Shown: piece after piece, positions 21,615-33,444 of the stretch
How the letters are laid out: every line of letters begins with the position of its first letter
Numbering within the stretch: position 1 is the stretch's first letter
Assembly (NCBI GenBank): GCA_021014325.1
Contig: CM037463.1
Coordinates: forward strand, 2,232,001-2,296,000
Origin: Plazaster borealis
Lineage: Eukaryota; Echinodermata; Asteroidea; Forcipulatida; Labidiasteridae
DNA: 64,000 bases
Direction of reading: 5' to 3'
The notes under the pieces: generated by a model
Database searches by the model: none
What the model saw: only the letters and a program-made list of their open reading frames with translations
Told to the model about the DNA's origin: nothing
Position numbers and translations under genes: made by a program

Positions 21615-21760
21615 GCCAACATAAGGCTAGATCGCTCAGTTGGTAGAGCGCCTGCACGTTAATCCGGAGCTCCCGGGTCCAAGTCCCGCTCTAGTTAGTT
21701 TTTCTTTGTTCAATCCAACTTTATTTAAGTTAGTTTCCCTTGTGGTTTATTACCTAATAA
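21615..21760 (+). mobile_element. tRNA-like repeat family T, copy 2
   Basis: GGCTAGATCGCTCAGTTGG is a good Pol III A box, then TAGAGCGCCTGCACGTTAAT, then GGGTCCAAGTCCCGCTCTAG as B box and acceptor end. It is followed by TTTTTCTTTGTTCAA and CAGTTTCCCTTGTGG-like sequence shared with 34498-34890. The anticodon position would read GTT. I take it as a repeat, not a working tRNA gene. Confidence 0.65.
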
Positions 21761-22296
21761 ATTCTATAATTTACCGTACACTAATAAATTGTTACCCTAC
21801 AAAAATGAAAACTAAAATCAATCAACTTAAACTTTGAGAACGCATCATGTTCCTCAACAATTCTGTGGTGATAGGCCTACCGCTTAAATCCAATAAAGAA
21901 AACTATGACAAACTTTAAATTGTTTGCAGCAAATCCATCTTGCTTTATAACCAAGCAAGAGTTTGTCAAAATATTTCGTAGATTCTAAATCTTCACTTCG
22001 CAATGTTGTTAACTTAAAAAGTTGTATAGTTTTACTTTTACGTAAATATTAATAACACTGTTTTTTTTACAGACATGTGACTTTTTAGGGGTGAATTAAA
22101 TGCAGTTTCAGTTCTAGCAGTTTTGATATTCTGTGGGAGAGAAGGTAATGGAGTACTCGTTCGATGAAATTAAAATTGCGCTGTTTGTGGCTTTTTCTAA
22201 AAGAAATTCAAAGAAAACAACAGTTTGCAATACGTTTTGTCAACTGTCCGAAATGAGGAACAGTGATTCTTAACACATGGCAATGTTCTCTCTTAC

Positions 22297-22705
22297 AGGG
22301 TCTGTATACGTTTGGTAATGGCTCTGAAAATTAATGGCAATAAAAACTTACATGGTAGGCCTAAGAAGTACAGCAGCTTTGGATAGTAGCCTATAATGCA
22401 TTTTGAGAAACTTTTCGCTTCGAAGTACTGCGGTTATGGAAAAAGATATCACTTTAATCCCTAAAAGTTTGAATCTGAGAAGCGTTACTGCAGTAAAGTT
22501 TCTCAGACTGTGTATTCCAATTGCAGATTATTACATAACCGCTCCAGATTTTCGGCATTATCTCAAAAACGCTACCACCTTTTGAAATGAAATTTTCACA
22601 GGTTATTATGGTATATGGTATTAAGTTTTATGGTATATATCTACAATAACATATGATTGAAACAAACAGTGGGTTCCAATTACCAAACATATACAGTCCC
22701 TTTAA
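22297..22705 (+). mobile_element. MITE family A, copy 2
   Basis: Starts AGGGTCTGTATACGTTTGG and ends CCAAACATATACAGTCCCTTTAA. Contains AGTACTGCGGTTATGG, AATCTGAGAAGCGTTACTGC and ATAACCGCTCCAGATTTTCGG. Open frames inside it are shadows. Confidence 0.9.
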
Positions 22706-22709
22706 AACT

Positions 22710-24310
22710 ATAGATTTGTGGGTTTTGGTAACCACAGACTTCTTCGTCAAAGAATGGAAAGAGAAGAACCTTACCTTTTGAAGTACAATTAAGGGTGATC
22801 GAGATGTACTAAAAGTTAATTCACAATATATAGTCGCCTCGGTGAAGTAGTCTCAGTGTATAACTGTGGAGGTGGTGGTTGAGAACGTAATCGTAAAGAA
22901 TCTACACAATCAATAACCCAAAACGTGCCTATCGGTCAAATCGTCAATTTCATCTGTTAGATCTCTGCTCCAACCGTATACCTTTTATACGCACTCGTGA
23001 GCGATGTAAATACAATCATTCTCAGACAATTAAAATAATCCATTGACGAGGATCACTCGGTCGAGATACTTTATCGAAAGAAAGAAAAAAATAGGCGATA
23101 TTTTGTGATGGCATATAATGCAACAGGCTCCCCCGCGCGTCCCCTTTGTAAGACTGCTATCTCGTGGGATGTCTCTAGCCCGAGTTGTTAACAGCACGTC
23201 TCAGCCGGCCACCACGCTCTTTTACCCCCAGACTCTAGATGCTGAAATTCAATCTGTCTCCTTTCTCTTTGCTTCAAGTGTACGATTGTGTCTAAAAGTA
23301 CTGATGGGGGATTATATGTCCGGCTTCCGATCGCTCACACATCGACTGGCTCTACTGACATGGTCAGCCGATCACGTGATCAACCCATAAGAAAAGAGTT
23401 ACCTGTTTGCCGCGTTGCAATAGTAGGTTATATTAATAAGTAACAATAGTGTCAAAACGAGATAATTTATTGTAATTGTTTATTTACCGGGAATACTCCA
23501 AGCTTCACTGAATCTAGTTTTTTTCTTAAAGGGGAGAAATACATCAGTAAATATTTTAACATATCAAAGAACGAGTAATATTAACTTACCAAGAAGACGG
23601 GGCCCTAAATTGTGAAAATCCGAATAAAAACTGCATGAAATCTGTAGACTTTACTTCTGCTTTAAAGATGTATTGGGGCTAAACTCTGTTTACTTAATAG
23701 CACCCAAAGATCACTATTTAAATTCAGGGCCACTCGTAACTAAATTCAATAGACGTTCATGTCACGCACGCCAGGTAGTTCAATTAAGAAACACAGGAAA
23801 GGAATGTTGGTTAGGTTACATATCAAGAGATATAGGAAGCGAAAAATAAGAAAAAGGGGGCGTGTCTTATCAGTCATCAAAACTAACGTCATTCCTTCGT
23901 CATCATTATTTATTTTGCATCCAAACAGACAGCAATGACGTCTTGTAATAAAATATAAATATCAGCAATCGTCTCGGACTGAACATTCCCGTAATAAACT
24001 CACGAGATTTTCTGAACAATCTGCGCAGCATGTCTTTGGCAGAACAGCTGAAGTGAATTGAATTGTTCACATTAACAAAAATGCATTAAAATAGCGTCAG
24101 TTTGGCCTTTGGTTGGCCAGTTCAATTGTTCCACAAACCTCTTCTCTTAAACACTACAATTTAAACACCAGGACTAAAGACACCTCCATAATGATCATTT
24201 GGAGTAGCTCGGTTAATCTTGTTACCCTGGGGACTAGAGACAATGAGAGTGATAAGTAGAGCAGCTGCCAAATAAGCCTCCTCTTTGCGCATACTCCATC
24301 TTTTGATTTT
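22710..24310. other. Non-repetitive stretch with a GC-richer patch and a promoter-like site
   Basis: The patch at 23118-23390 is open on the plus strand but has no family resemblance. It ends near an ATCACGTGAT E-box palindrome (about 23373-23382). A TATA-type promoter candidate is listed at 23936-24058. Confidence 0.4.
23936..24058 (+). promoter_or_regulatory. Candidate TATA promoter and first coding exon
   Basis: A CRE-like TGACGTCT is followed by AAATATAAATATC (about 23952-23964). About 65 bp later comes an ATG at 24030 reading MSLAEQL, with a donor-like AA/GTGAAT at 24053-24058. Spacing is plausible for TATA, start site, short leader and a first exon. No downstream exon was found, so this is weak. 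Confidence 0.25.
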
Positions 24311-24313
24311 CTA

Positions 24314-24619
24314 CTTGTTTGTCGGCTTGCTTGGTTTCTCCGAAGATTGGTTATAGCCTTTGAATAATTCATGGGTTGATTGATTTATTGATTAATATTG
24401 ATTGCTTGGTTGATCGAATTATTGGGTTTTTTGATTGATTAACACCAGTTAAAGCTGGTTGGTAAACTTGTTTGTCGGCTTGCTTGGTTTCTCCGAAGAT
24501 TGGTTATAGCCTTTGAATAATTCATGGGTTGATTGATTTATTGATCAATATTGATTGCTATGTTGATCGAATTATTGGGGTTTTTGATTGATTAACACCA
24601 GTTAAAGCTGGTTGGTAAA
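24314..24619. repeat. 153-bp tandem duplication in a GATT-rich tract
   Basis: CTTGTTTGTCGGCTTGCTTGG begins at 24314 and again at 24467. The two 153-bp units are nearly identical through AACACCAGTTAAAGCTGG. Units and flanks to about 24860 are rich in TTGATTGATT and TCGATTGATCG. The near-identity implies a recent event. Confidence 0.9.
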
Positions 24620-26320
24620 CTGATTAATTGACTGACTTGTTGACTGATTGATGGATAAGCCGTTAATGGGGGTTTTTTGGTGGGTTTTGGTGAGTGGGTT
24701 GAGTGTTAATATTATTTTGAGGTATGTTGGTTAATTGACTAATTGGTTGTTAATCAATTACCTCAATCGTTGTTCGATTATTAATCAATCGATTGATCGA
24801 ATGATTAGTCGGTAAGTTAAATGATCGATTGGTCGACTATCGATCCATATCTGATCGTTTATACTTTACTATTTTAAACGGTTTCAAGGTTTTAACATTT
24901 TATACTGTTACAAGGTTTTCCTATAGTTTGAATCCATCATTTATGTTCCAGAGTGCACACTGTTAGTTGTTGAGAAATTAGTCAAATTGAAATGATTTTA
25001 GAAATAAGCAAAAGGAGACAAGCCAGCTGGGGAAAGATTCTTCATTGTATGTACTCAAAACGCAACAATCTTAACAAGTTTTAACACACAAGGCCAAACA
25101 AATATCATGTAGGCCTAGTATGTGTGTTTTTATTGAAGCTGTTTGTTTTTGTTTTGGGGGGTGTTTTGGTTGTTTGTTTGTTTTTGTTGTTTTGTGGGGG
25201 GTTTTGTAAATCGTCTGTCCCTTAATTAACGCAAACATCTCTGATCGTATTATAATCAATATAAATCCCACCCCACCCATCACCATCACAAACCACACCC
25301 CCAAAATGCTAATTACCAAGAAAAGGGACAAATCAAGGATTCGTCAATTTCGATTTTCAAGAAAATCACAGCAAATTAGTTTGATGTGGTAGAATATTGA
25401 TTATATAAATATTGATTACGCCCTTGTTTTCCCATATAGATTCGCAAAAGTGTTGTTCTGGCCAAAATGCAAATTTTGGGCAGAACAACGTAGACGTAGA
25501 CGTAGGCCTATAGTAATTTTGTTTCTTAAAAAACTAACCCTTCTTTTTTCTCCTCATGATAAATCATTTTCCATCAACAACAAAAACTAGTTATCTAATG
25601 AAATTCCAATAATTGCAGGGGCCGCGTTGATGGATAGTTGCGATCGGCCCAGAGCGTCTTACGCCCTGGAGGGCTGAGTAACACGGGAGAGGCCAGCTCC
25701 GTTATCACTCCAAACTTAAGATGATTCGCTCTCTGATTACATTACGATTGCATTTCAAAACTGTGTGGGCTTCACCCAGATAGGAAAAACATGCTACCCT
25801 ACCAAACACTGCACCGTTTGCAATGTTCAAGGAGTTGCATGAAAACAAAAATGCTATAGATAGTGGGAAGCGGGAATATTCTAATGGAATGCAACTCTAA
25901 TTATATTGTTTTAGTTTTTGTTTTGTTTTTTTTGGGGGGGGGGTATTTTGCTGTTTTTCTCGTATAAACGAACTACAAGCAGATGGGTTTAGTTTAAAAT
26001 CAGCAATCCTGCAGTTGTGGATAGGTCAGTACATTAACAAACCAAGTATCGTGGCTTTAAGATGAACGATCTTACGATGAACAGCAAACCCAGTTTGCGG
26101 CTATGAATGAACTTCAACATGGAATGGTTAAATTTATTTGAAACGATTTGTAGTATTTCTTTGAAACTGCTAGTTTGAGAAAAACAATCAGGAATTGTTT
26201 TAAGAACAGTAACCTATGTTTGTGAGTGAAGTGAGGAATCTTGCAAATGAATGAGTTTGAAATCAGCGACTAAGGTTTGTGGATTAATAAAATAGCTTAC
26301 AATTGACTTACTGATTGATT
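24620..26320. other. AT-rich stretch, no gene seen
   Basis: GATT/GATCGATT-rich sequence runs to about 24860. A GT-rich tract (TGTTTTTGTTTTGGGGGG type) covers 25140-25205. A GC-richer patch at 25620-25700 is not recognised. Confidence 0.45.
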
Positions 26321-26322
26321 GC

Positions 26323-26578
26323 TTAAAGGCACTGAACACGTTTGGAAATTGTCAAAGACCAGTGTTCTCACTTGGTGTATCCCAACATATGCATAAAATA
26401 ACAAGCCTGTGAACATTTGGGCTCAATTGGTCATCGAAGTTGCAAGAAAATGATAAAAGAAAAAACACCCTTGTTGTACACATTTGTGTGCTTTCAGATA
26501 GGAATAAAAACTTCTTGCAAGAAGTGTTTATGCTAATATTTTTTTTGAGTCATTACCAAACGTGTACGATGCCTTTAA
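26323..26578 (+). mobile_element. MITE family B, copy 2 (short form)
   Basis: TTAAAGGCACTGAACACG at the left and CGTGTACGATGCCTTTAA at the right. The central hairpin is AAAACTTCTTGCAAGAAGT. About 255 bp: an internal deletion relative to the 370-bp copies. Confidence 0.9.
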
Positions 26579-26944
26579 GAATCGTTAAACCCGGTACTGT
26601 GGCTAGAAAAGAAAATTAAACCATTTGGGGAAAAAAAATCCCGGTTTTGGGTAATTTTCGTAAGTGAGCATGAGCACGTAATGATAAACTCATACATAGC
26701 GACCACCATCATTCGGTTTCCAACGGCTAGCCTCTATCCCAAGCTCCAATTACTGAATCGGGCTATCAATAATGGCTTCTTAACCGTGCTCTTCATTTTA
26801 CACCAACACGGCCACAAGAGTCTACATCAGCAATCAACGCAATGTTCATTGATAAAATCTGATATGATGATAAAATAGAAACCAGAAAGCGTATGCCTAC
26901 CCACTTACAGTTTGTTTGGTACATTTTAACTGATCTCATAGGGA

Positions 26945-27400
26945 ATTTTCCATTAAAACCCTCCAGCGATGGACCTGTTTGTTGCAACGCCCCCATGATA
27001 CGTAGACAGCACAAGCTTTTTCCATAGATTAAGAGGGTTTGTTTAGCTTTTTTCAACGATTTTGCTTTCTAAGTATGCCGTTTACATGTCCAGGTATTGC
27101 CTGTGTTAATTTAAGCTTATTTGTTTGCTTTATTAATTAAGTTTCATAATTTGGTTTCAACTACCATTGACAATTGACACCCCGAATTTGTACACAAGAA
27201 TGCTGTCAGAGTTTTTTCCTGCCCCCTCCTAACTAAATCACTGACCAATGCTGATTGACACCCCCTCTATAGGACGTGTGGCATGGTCCAGCTTAGGATA
27301 TCATGGCATATGAGCTGACCAGTGTGAACGATGCGGTTAAGACAATGGAAATATTAAAATAATGTCAGCACGCGCTGACAGTGGCCCTCACTGCCGGGTT
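26945..27400 (+). repeat. Interspersed repeat family G, copy 2
   Basis: Starts AAAACCCTCCAGCGA, contains TTAAGAGGGTTTGTTTAGC, TTTACATGTCCAGGTATTGCC, TAGGACGTGTGGCATGGTCC and GGATATCATGGCATATGAGC. It is the longest copy in the window and shows the fullest order of blocks. Confidence 0.8.
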
Positions 27401-27419
27401 TTCAAGAAATCCCGCTCGC

Positions 27420-27560
27420 GAGTTTTTTTTCCTACGAACTTTTTGTACGGCGAACTGTGTACAAACTTCTTTTGATAGCGCCCTCTTTTGAACCATCCTC
27501 CTCCAGCCCATGTTAATTTCCCGTATGGGGACAAAAATCTCGTAGGAAAAAAATCCGGCG
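27420..27560. mobile_element. Short MITE with TTTTTCCTACGA termini
   Basis: TTTTTTCCTACGAACTTTTTGTACGG and its imperfect inverse CCGTATGGGGACAAAAATCTCGTAGGAAAAAA (each over 20 bases only as arms) bound about 140 bp. Overlapping frames on both strands are a consequence of the symmetry. Confidence 0.6.
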
Positions 27561-27564
27561 TCCC

Positions 27565-29305
27565 GCTCACCTTTCTTGGTGAAGCAATCCTCATTCAGTC
27601 GTCTGAAGCTGCCCCGATGTCTATGAAAAGGTTAAACCAGCAACGGGGGTGGACAAACCACTCGGAGTTTAAACTAATATGAATGATATCGTGAGGGGGA
27701 ATATTAAACCTTGTATAAATTCTTTGGCACACAGAGCCCTTGGATATTGACGGAAGTGCGACTAACAATAACTGATTATGGGTTCAACTCAGTAACAAAC
27801 GGGATATCACTTTCTCGTTAATACTTTGAGCTGAGCATAACGTGAGCATTGCAAATCCATCACTATAGTGTGGTCTTTCCATCATGAATCACATAGAGTG
27901 ATTATTCCCATGGTGTTACTGCAGACCCATTCGTTACATGAATCACAGTGCGTCCGAAATTTAAAATTAACCACATTGAAATATGAGTTAGATAAGACTT
28001 GGGGGCTACACGTTCGTAATGATATGCCATGTCTCATTAAGTATAAATCACCGATTGTACAAACGGGACTATGCATACAAATTGATACTCATATTTTTAA
28101 ATACAATTTTCCACGTCGCGAAGTAGGCGACGGTGCGGGTGTTTATATGAAAAAATGATGGCTCGGCTGGCTGGTTTTTTTGTGGGTGTAAAACACAAAG
28201 TGTAGTATGCTGTGTAAGGTTCCCTGCTATGTAGTGAATCAACACGAATGTTTACCTTACAATTTAATACTTTGTCTGGACTATGGGACAGTTTTCCTTT
28301 CAACTTGCAACCTTTAACAGATAAAAGACACCAAAGCCAAATCCTAACAGATTAAATAACGCTAACCGGAGGGTAAACGCTGACTAAACATTGCGCAAAT
28401 TCTATGAGCAGTTCTATGTAAAGATAACACCTGTGTTTACAAAAAAAGTTTCGTCGCAGTCAAGTTCTTATTTAAAATTAGAAGCTTGTGTACTCAGAAA
28501 ACTGTTTCTTTTGTTGTTTTCAGACAAAGATTACAAGCTCGCGTTTTCTTCACGGATAGATTTTAATCGAAACAGTAAATGCATGGAATGATGTGTGGAT
28601 TGTTAGCATGGAGTGTGTGGGGGCCGACTAGCCCGAAATGCTAGCGGTTTGTGGTTTTCATTGAAAACTTGGTCCCGTTCGTACAGAAGTGAAAAGGGAT
28701 AAAATAGAAGAAAAAACAGCTCCCCCAAAGGGAAAATTGTTTCCTTAGAATATTTTCCTTGCATGAAGCATTTTCATCATTCTGGCAAAATGGAAAACAT
28801 TTGAAGTGAATAAATTTGATTCTTTGATTAACCAGGTTTGCTGTACGATGGCAAGAGACATTTGCTATGCGAACTGCTCTGTTTTTGTTTACTGATTGTG
28901 ACGTAGCTGAGGGACATTGAAAAAGAAACTAGCATTGACGAGACACCATTCTGAGCAGCGTACATAAAAAGCAATTGATCCACACACAATTGGACCTAGC
29001 CGCGTTGAGAAGTAGGCTATTATTGAAAAATACATGTCACAAAAACGTGTATTGACCTTTCTGAACGCGTCTGAATGGTTTCCTTGTTGCCTTGTCATTA
29101 TACAATGCCTGATATGTGACAGAAGGAGCTCCCCCCCCCCACACCCACATCCCAAAAGTTCCCATACTCTAACAATTTCTCTCTTCCAGAAGGCTTCCCC
29201 TAAAATCTTTTAAAGAATTCCCGAGATTCACAGAACACAATGAAGGCACAATGAGCGGGTACACACCATGCCTTTCGAGCACCAAATGTTTGTATACTAG
29301 CGACA
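27565..29305. other. Stretch without a supported gene
   Basis: A strong acceptor-like TTTCTTTTGTTGTTTTCAG ends at about 28523 (plus), followed by a 20-codon frame (KDYKLAFSSRIDFNRNSKCM) and TGA. That alone is too little to call an exon. Nothing else recognised. Confidence 0.4.
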
Positions 29306-29309
29306 CGAG

Positions 29310-29675
29310 ACACCACATCATAAACTTACCTTTAAACAAAACATACCTTTAATCGTATGTCATAATTAAACCAAAACTGCATAAACTTGTCATGAACATA
29401 GTTCCTTTAACCATATGTCATAATGACACCAAAACTTCATAAACTTGTCACGAAGTAAGGGTTCATTGTGACATATCACAGTAACACCATGGCAGACCTG
29501 CATAAATTAGTTACAAATTAGTAAGGTTCCCTTTTGGTTATACCGTGTCATACGGTAATGAAAACGAACCCACATAAAACAAAAAGCTTGTCACAATTTT
29601 GTAATACATTATCATAGCGACACCGGGTCTGCATAATCTTGTCAAAGTACGGTTCTTCTTTGACCATGTCATTAT
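29310..29675. repeat. Diverged minisatellite, unit about 60-65 bp
   Basis: GCATAAACTTGTCA-type blocks recur near 29319, 29380, 29437, 29501, 29571 and 29630. They alternate with CATATGTCATAATGACACC-type blocks. Units differ by many substitutions, so the array is old. Confidence 0.6.
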
Positions 29676-29682
29676 TGGTTTA

Positions 29683-30035
29683 TTAAAGGGATTGTATACG
29701 TTTGGTAATTGGAACCCACTGTTTGTTTCAATCCTATATAGTTGTAGATATATACCATAAAACTAACCTGTGAAAATTTCATTTCAAAAGGTGGTGGCGT
29801 TTTTGAGATATTGCCAAAAATCTGGAGCGGTTTTGTCCACGCAGGAAGAATAATCCGCAACTGAATTCTTTTGGGATACTAAGTGGAAGCTTTTTCCATA
29901 ACCGCAGTAGGCCTACTTCTAAATGAAAAGTTTCTCATAATGCACTATACTATCCAAAGCTGCTGTACTTCTTACCAAATAATTTTTTATGCCATTAATT
30001 TCAGAGTTATTACCAAACGTATACAGACCCTTTAA
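29683..30035 (-). mobile_element. MITE family A, copy 3 (reverse orientation)
   Basis: TTAAAGGGATTGTATACG at the left and CGTATACAGACCCTTTAA at the right. Contains GGAACCCACTGTTTGTTTCA and GTCCACGCAGGAAGAATAAT. The central hairpin is lost. Confidence 0.9.
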
Positions 30036-30039
30036 CCCA

Positions 30040-31940
30040 TTTAAGTATACACTTTTTGGAATGCTTCATGAATAAACTATGAAAATAATCAATTGCAGGA
30101 GATAAAGGAAAGAGAGATTTACTTTGAGAACTAATCTTCAAGGTTTGCTTGACCCTTGCTTGACATTTCCACTGCTACCTTTAAGGAGATATTTAGCACA
30201 ATGATCTCTTAGCTATATTTCAGCAGTTCTCCCGTGTTTATACAACATACCGGTACTGAAAGAAAAACCCACTTCAAATCGAAATAATTATTTATCTATT
30301 TATGGTAACAAAAGAAGCATCAAGATCTTTTAAAAGTTAATAAAAATGTCAACTGTTGTCAATCTGTATCAAGCTCTAAGGGATATTTGAAGATTGTATA
30401 TATATATATATATATCTAAAACATCCTACAGATTACCCGCTTTGCCCTCTATTGCACGAGCTTTTCTTTTTGTTGTTTGAACCAAGAGGGGCATTGGCAG
30501 GTAGAAATGTCAACGACTAAAATGATGGTAAGTGGGTGAGACACGAGTTTACAGGTAATTAAACGAAATCGAGTAACACATGAGCCATTATCTTACCTTT
30601 TGTCAACATCAAAAGGATAAAGTACACCGAAAGGTTTTCTCTTGTCATCATTTAAAGATTTGAGAGAATGCCTCAGAAACCCTTAGAGGTCGTCCTGCAC
30701 GATTGGCGTCTAAGGCAGTGTACAATTTTTGCTTTACCAGGTCAGCGCACGCCCACACTGTAATCCCCCGCACGTCGGGCAGCCGATACCAACACAAAAC
30801 TATACAATACTAAACGCCAACAAATCCACTTGGTTAAAGACGATTCTTAAAGCCCACGAAACATTCTGTCTTTAGTTTTCACTAAATAAAATGACCTTTT
30901 GGCAATATTGCCATGGAATTTACGGGTCGTATGAGCCAGTGTTTGTCGGTCGGTTCGAACCGACCATTCAATTCAAGTTCATTCAATTTCGCACTCCATC
31001 CATATGCGTTTGAATTGTAAATCGTTGCAAGCATCTGACTTTCGTATCATACGCAACTCTACAATGCTTTCAATTTAATACTAATGCCACAAGGTTATCG
31101 GTTTTTATTTATATTCTTAATAGTGAAGGTCAGCTGTTTTAGCACACGGATGTAAACTTTTAAACCTCACAGAAATGGCAATTATTGCCAATGGGAATGT
31201 TTTGAACGCTGGTGGCAGCAGACATATCAGATAAATATCCATTGTTTACGTAGTTCTGAGCATGCCCACATTTCGAGATCAATACAATTATAAAGTCTGC
31301 CGCCACCTATAGTCTCCCATAGAAATTACTTAGAGGACATTCATGAAATGACAGACTTTAATAGCCAATTATTGAAGTACTTCTACAGATAGAATTTCTT
31401 TGAAAATCCTTCACAAAATGATTCAAGAGATATTCCCTGTTATGTCCAACTCGGCTGTCCTCGGCTTTAGATTTGTAATGAGTTCGTAAATTAAAGTTAG
31501 TTAAAATTAGAGCTGGAAGGCGAGGAAAGATAACACTACACAAACCCGACCAGTTCGTTGTAAAATTCGGATGTTACTATGAAAAAAATTGTTTTCTTGT
31601 TTGTCATGATGGAGAAAACTCTTAGTGAAACCCTGTTTTTCAAAGGTGCCCAACAGTTACAAACATTCATTCAAATATAAAAATAGAAAATTGCATGAGA
31701 CATTACAAAGATATTACAGAGAAAACAAACAATAATTTAAGGTTGGGCGAGGTTGATAAACTGGTTTAGTTATTGGTCATTTTTACATTGGCGTTATAGT
31801 TAGATTACTAAGAAGTATCAAACAGGTGATACGGCTTTCTGGTTTGTTTTTTGTATTTGTAAATGCACTCAATACTTCGGCGAACCCCACCGAAGACTTA
31901 ACAACAAACTGTTGCAAACTGTACAACATAAAAACCTGTG
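30040..31940. other. Stretch with a TA microsatellite and weak exon candidates
   Basis: A (TA)n run lies at 30395-30416. About 90 bp beyond it, ATGTCAACGACTAAAATGATG is followed by a perfect donor GTAAGT (30528-30533). GGTCGGTTCGAACCGACC at about 30949-30966 is a perfect palindrome. An exon candidate at 31358-31512 is listed separately. Confidence 0.4.
31358..31512 (-). CDS. Candidate terminal exon, unrecognised
   Basis: On the minus strand a strong acceptor, TTATCTTTCCTCGCCTTCCAG, is followed by a frame of about 51 codons to a TAA. The frame includes RTHYKSKAEDSRVGHNREYL and LNHFVKDFQRNS. The mix of charged and hydrophobic residues looks protein-like and the acceptor is among the best in the window. 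No AATAAA lies close downstream, and upstream exons were not found. I recognise no domain. Confidence 0.3.
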
Positions 31941-31942
31941 GT

Positions 31943-32319
31943 TTAAAGGCAGAGTATACCGTTTGTTATTACTCAAAAAAATAATAACCATAAAACTTAC
32001 TTGGTAAAGAGCACTGGAGAGCTGTTGATATTATAAAACATTGTTAGAAACGACCCCCTATTGTAGTTTTAGAGAAAGAGGTAATTTTTTCGCCAACAAA
32101 ATTCAATCTGAGAAAGGCTTCAGGCCTAAAGCCTTTCTCAGGCATCTGAAAGCACACGATTCTTTGCAACAAGGGTGTTTTTTGTTTCATTATTTTCTTG
32201 CAACTTCGATGACCAATTGAGCCCGAATTCTCACGGTTTGTTACTTTATGCATATGTTGGGATAAATAAAGTGAGGATACTGGTCTTTAATGATTACCAG
32301 AAGTATACCCTGCCTTTAA
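31943..32319 (+). mobile_element. MITE family B, copy 3
   Basis: TTAAAGGCAGAGTATACCG and AAGTATACCCTGCCTTTAA are the ends. The central hairpin is GAAAGGCTTCAGGCCTAAAGCCTTTC. Family B right half present (TTGCAACTTCGATGACCAAT). Confidence 0.85.
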
Positions 32320-32342
32320 ACGCAAAACGTTGTAATGCTCTC

Positions 32343-32372
32343 ACGTTTCGACCCTAGGAGGGTGTCTATCAA
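32343..32372 (-). other. Hammerhead-like motif (copy 3 of 3)
   Basis: On the minus strand TTTGATAGAC is followed by a perfect 5-bp stem ACCCT/AGGGT with loop CCT, then CGAAACGT. The GAAA half is intact and the CTGANGA half is decayed. It sits 24 bp beyond a family B MITE. Confidence 0.3.
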
Positions 32373-32589
32373 ATGCCTAATTAAAAACACACTCACCAAT
32401 TTCGGCCAAAATGTGTCGAGGTCTGAAATTTACTGTAAACATTAACACTTTAAAAACAGTAACATCAACATTACTTTGCTCAGGGCCGCAAATGGTATAC
32501 CTGCAAGCTATTATTGTTTGATAAATTTACCTGAGAATCAAGTATTGGGTCCACGTTACACTAAAATGCAACTCGCATTATAATAACCT

Positions 32590-32980
32590 TTAACGGGGTT
32601 GTATACGTTTGGTAATTGGAACCCACTGTTTGTTTCAATCCTACATAGTTGTAGGCCCTACCATGAAATTAACCTGTGAACATTTCATTTCAAAAGGTGG
32701 TAGCGTTTTTGAGATACTGACGAAAATCTGGAGCGGTTTGTCCACGCAGGAAGAATAATCTGCAATTGGAATACACAATCTGAGAAACGTATCTGACAGG
32801 AACGTTTCTCAGATTTAAATTTTGGGGGATAAAAAGTGATATATTTTTCCATTACCGCAGTACTTCGAAGTGAAAAGTTTCTCAAAATGCAATATACTAT
32901 CCAAAGCTGCTGTACTTTTTACCAAGTAAGTTTTTATTGCCATTAATTTTCAAAGTCATTACCAAACGTATATTATTTAA
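32590..32980 (-). mobile_element. MITE family A, copy 4 (reverse orientation)
   Basis: GGGGTTGTATACGTTTGG at the left and ATTACCAAACGTATATTATTTAA at the right. The central pair is GAGAAACGTATCTGACAGGAACGTTTCTC. Terminal bases have decayed. Confidence 0.85.
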
Positions 32981-33235
32981 CAAACATGACCAGACAAATC
33001 TCAAACAAATTAAAAAGGGATCAGAAAAAGAACAATACACAGGGCAGGATGAAATCTTAAGTTAGCCCCGGGCCAAACGCTGTGAATACAACTGTTCTTG
33101 TATACCTGTTGGTTCTGCATTTAACAGTATAGTTATAAGTGATTTGCATTTATTAAACTATTATTCCTAGTAGATGGGAGTGTGAGCCAGTCCCGGAACT
33201 AAGGAGGGACTTGCCGAACTTGAGAGTCTAACACT

Positions 33236-33442
33236 ATTAAAATTGACACCATTGGTGTTGTCACAAGTAGATACCGAAAAAAGGAATCAAAATCAAAGTT
33301 TTAAAATAACACTAATTTCTGCCAACACTATTATATTGGCGTTATTTTAACATCCTCTGGTGCTAATTTTGATTCTCTCTTGGGTATCTATATTTGACAA
33401 CACCCAAGGTGTCAATTTTAAAATCCCAGTTTTTTGCAGTGC
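33236..33442. mobile_element. MITE family C, copy 2
   Basis: AAAATTGACACCATTGGTG and CACCCAAGGTGTCAATTTTAAA are inverted ends. The interior shares AATAACACTAATTTCTGCCA and TCTCTCTTGGGTATCTATAT with copy 1. Confidence 0.75.
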
Positions 33443-33444
33443 GG

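Larger units (their letters stand above)
19835..22290. other. AT-rich stretch; minisatellite and tRNA-like repeat listed separately
   Basis: Outside the 21-bp minisatellite at 20458-20562 and the tRNA-like repeat at 21615-21760 I see nothing I can name. Confidence 0.45.

Noticed and set aside
24314..24860. Possible CRISPR-like array
   Set aside because: The GATT-rich repeats are irregular and the 153-bp duplication has no repeat-spacer structure; the window is eukaryotic.
30395..30533. TA-repeat as TATA box with MSTTKMM first exon and GTAAGT donor
   Set aside because: TA microsatellites are common and GTAAGT matches are expected many times in 64 kb; no downstream exon.
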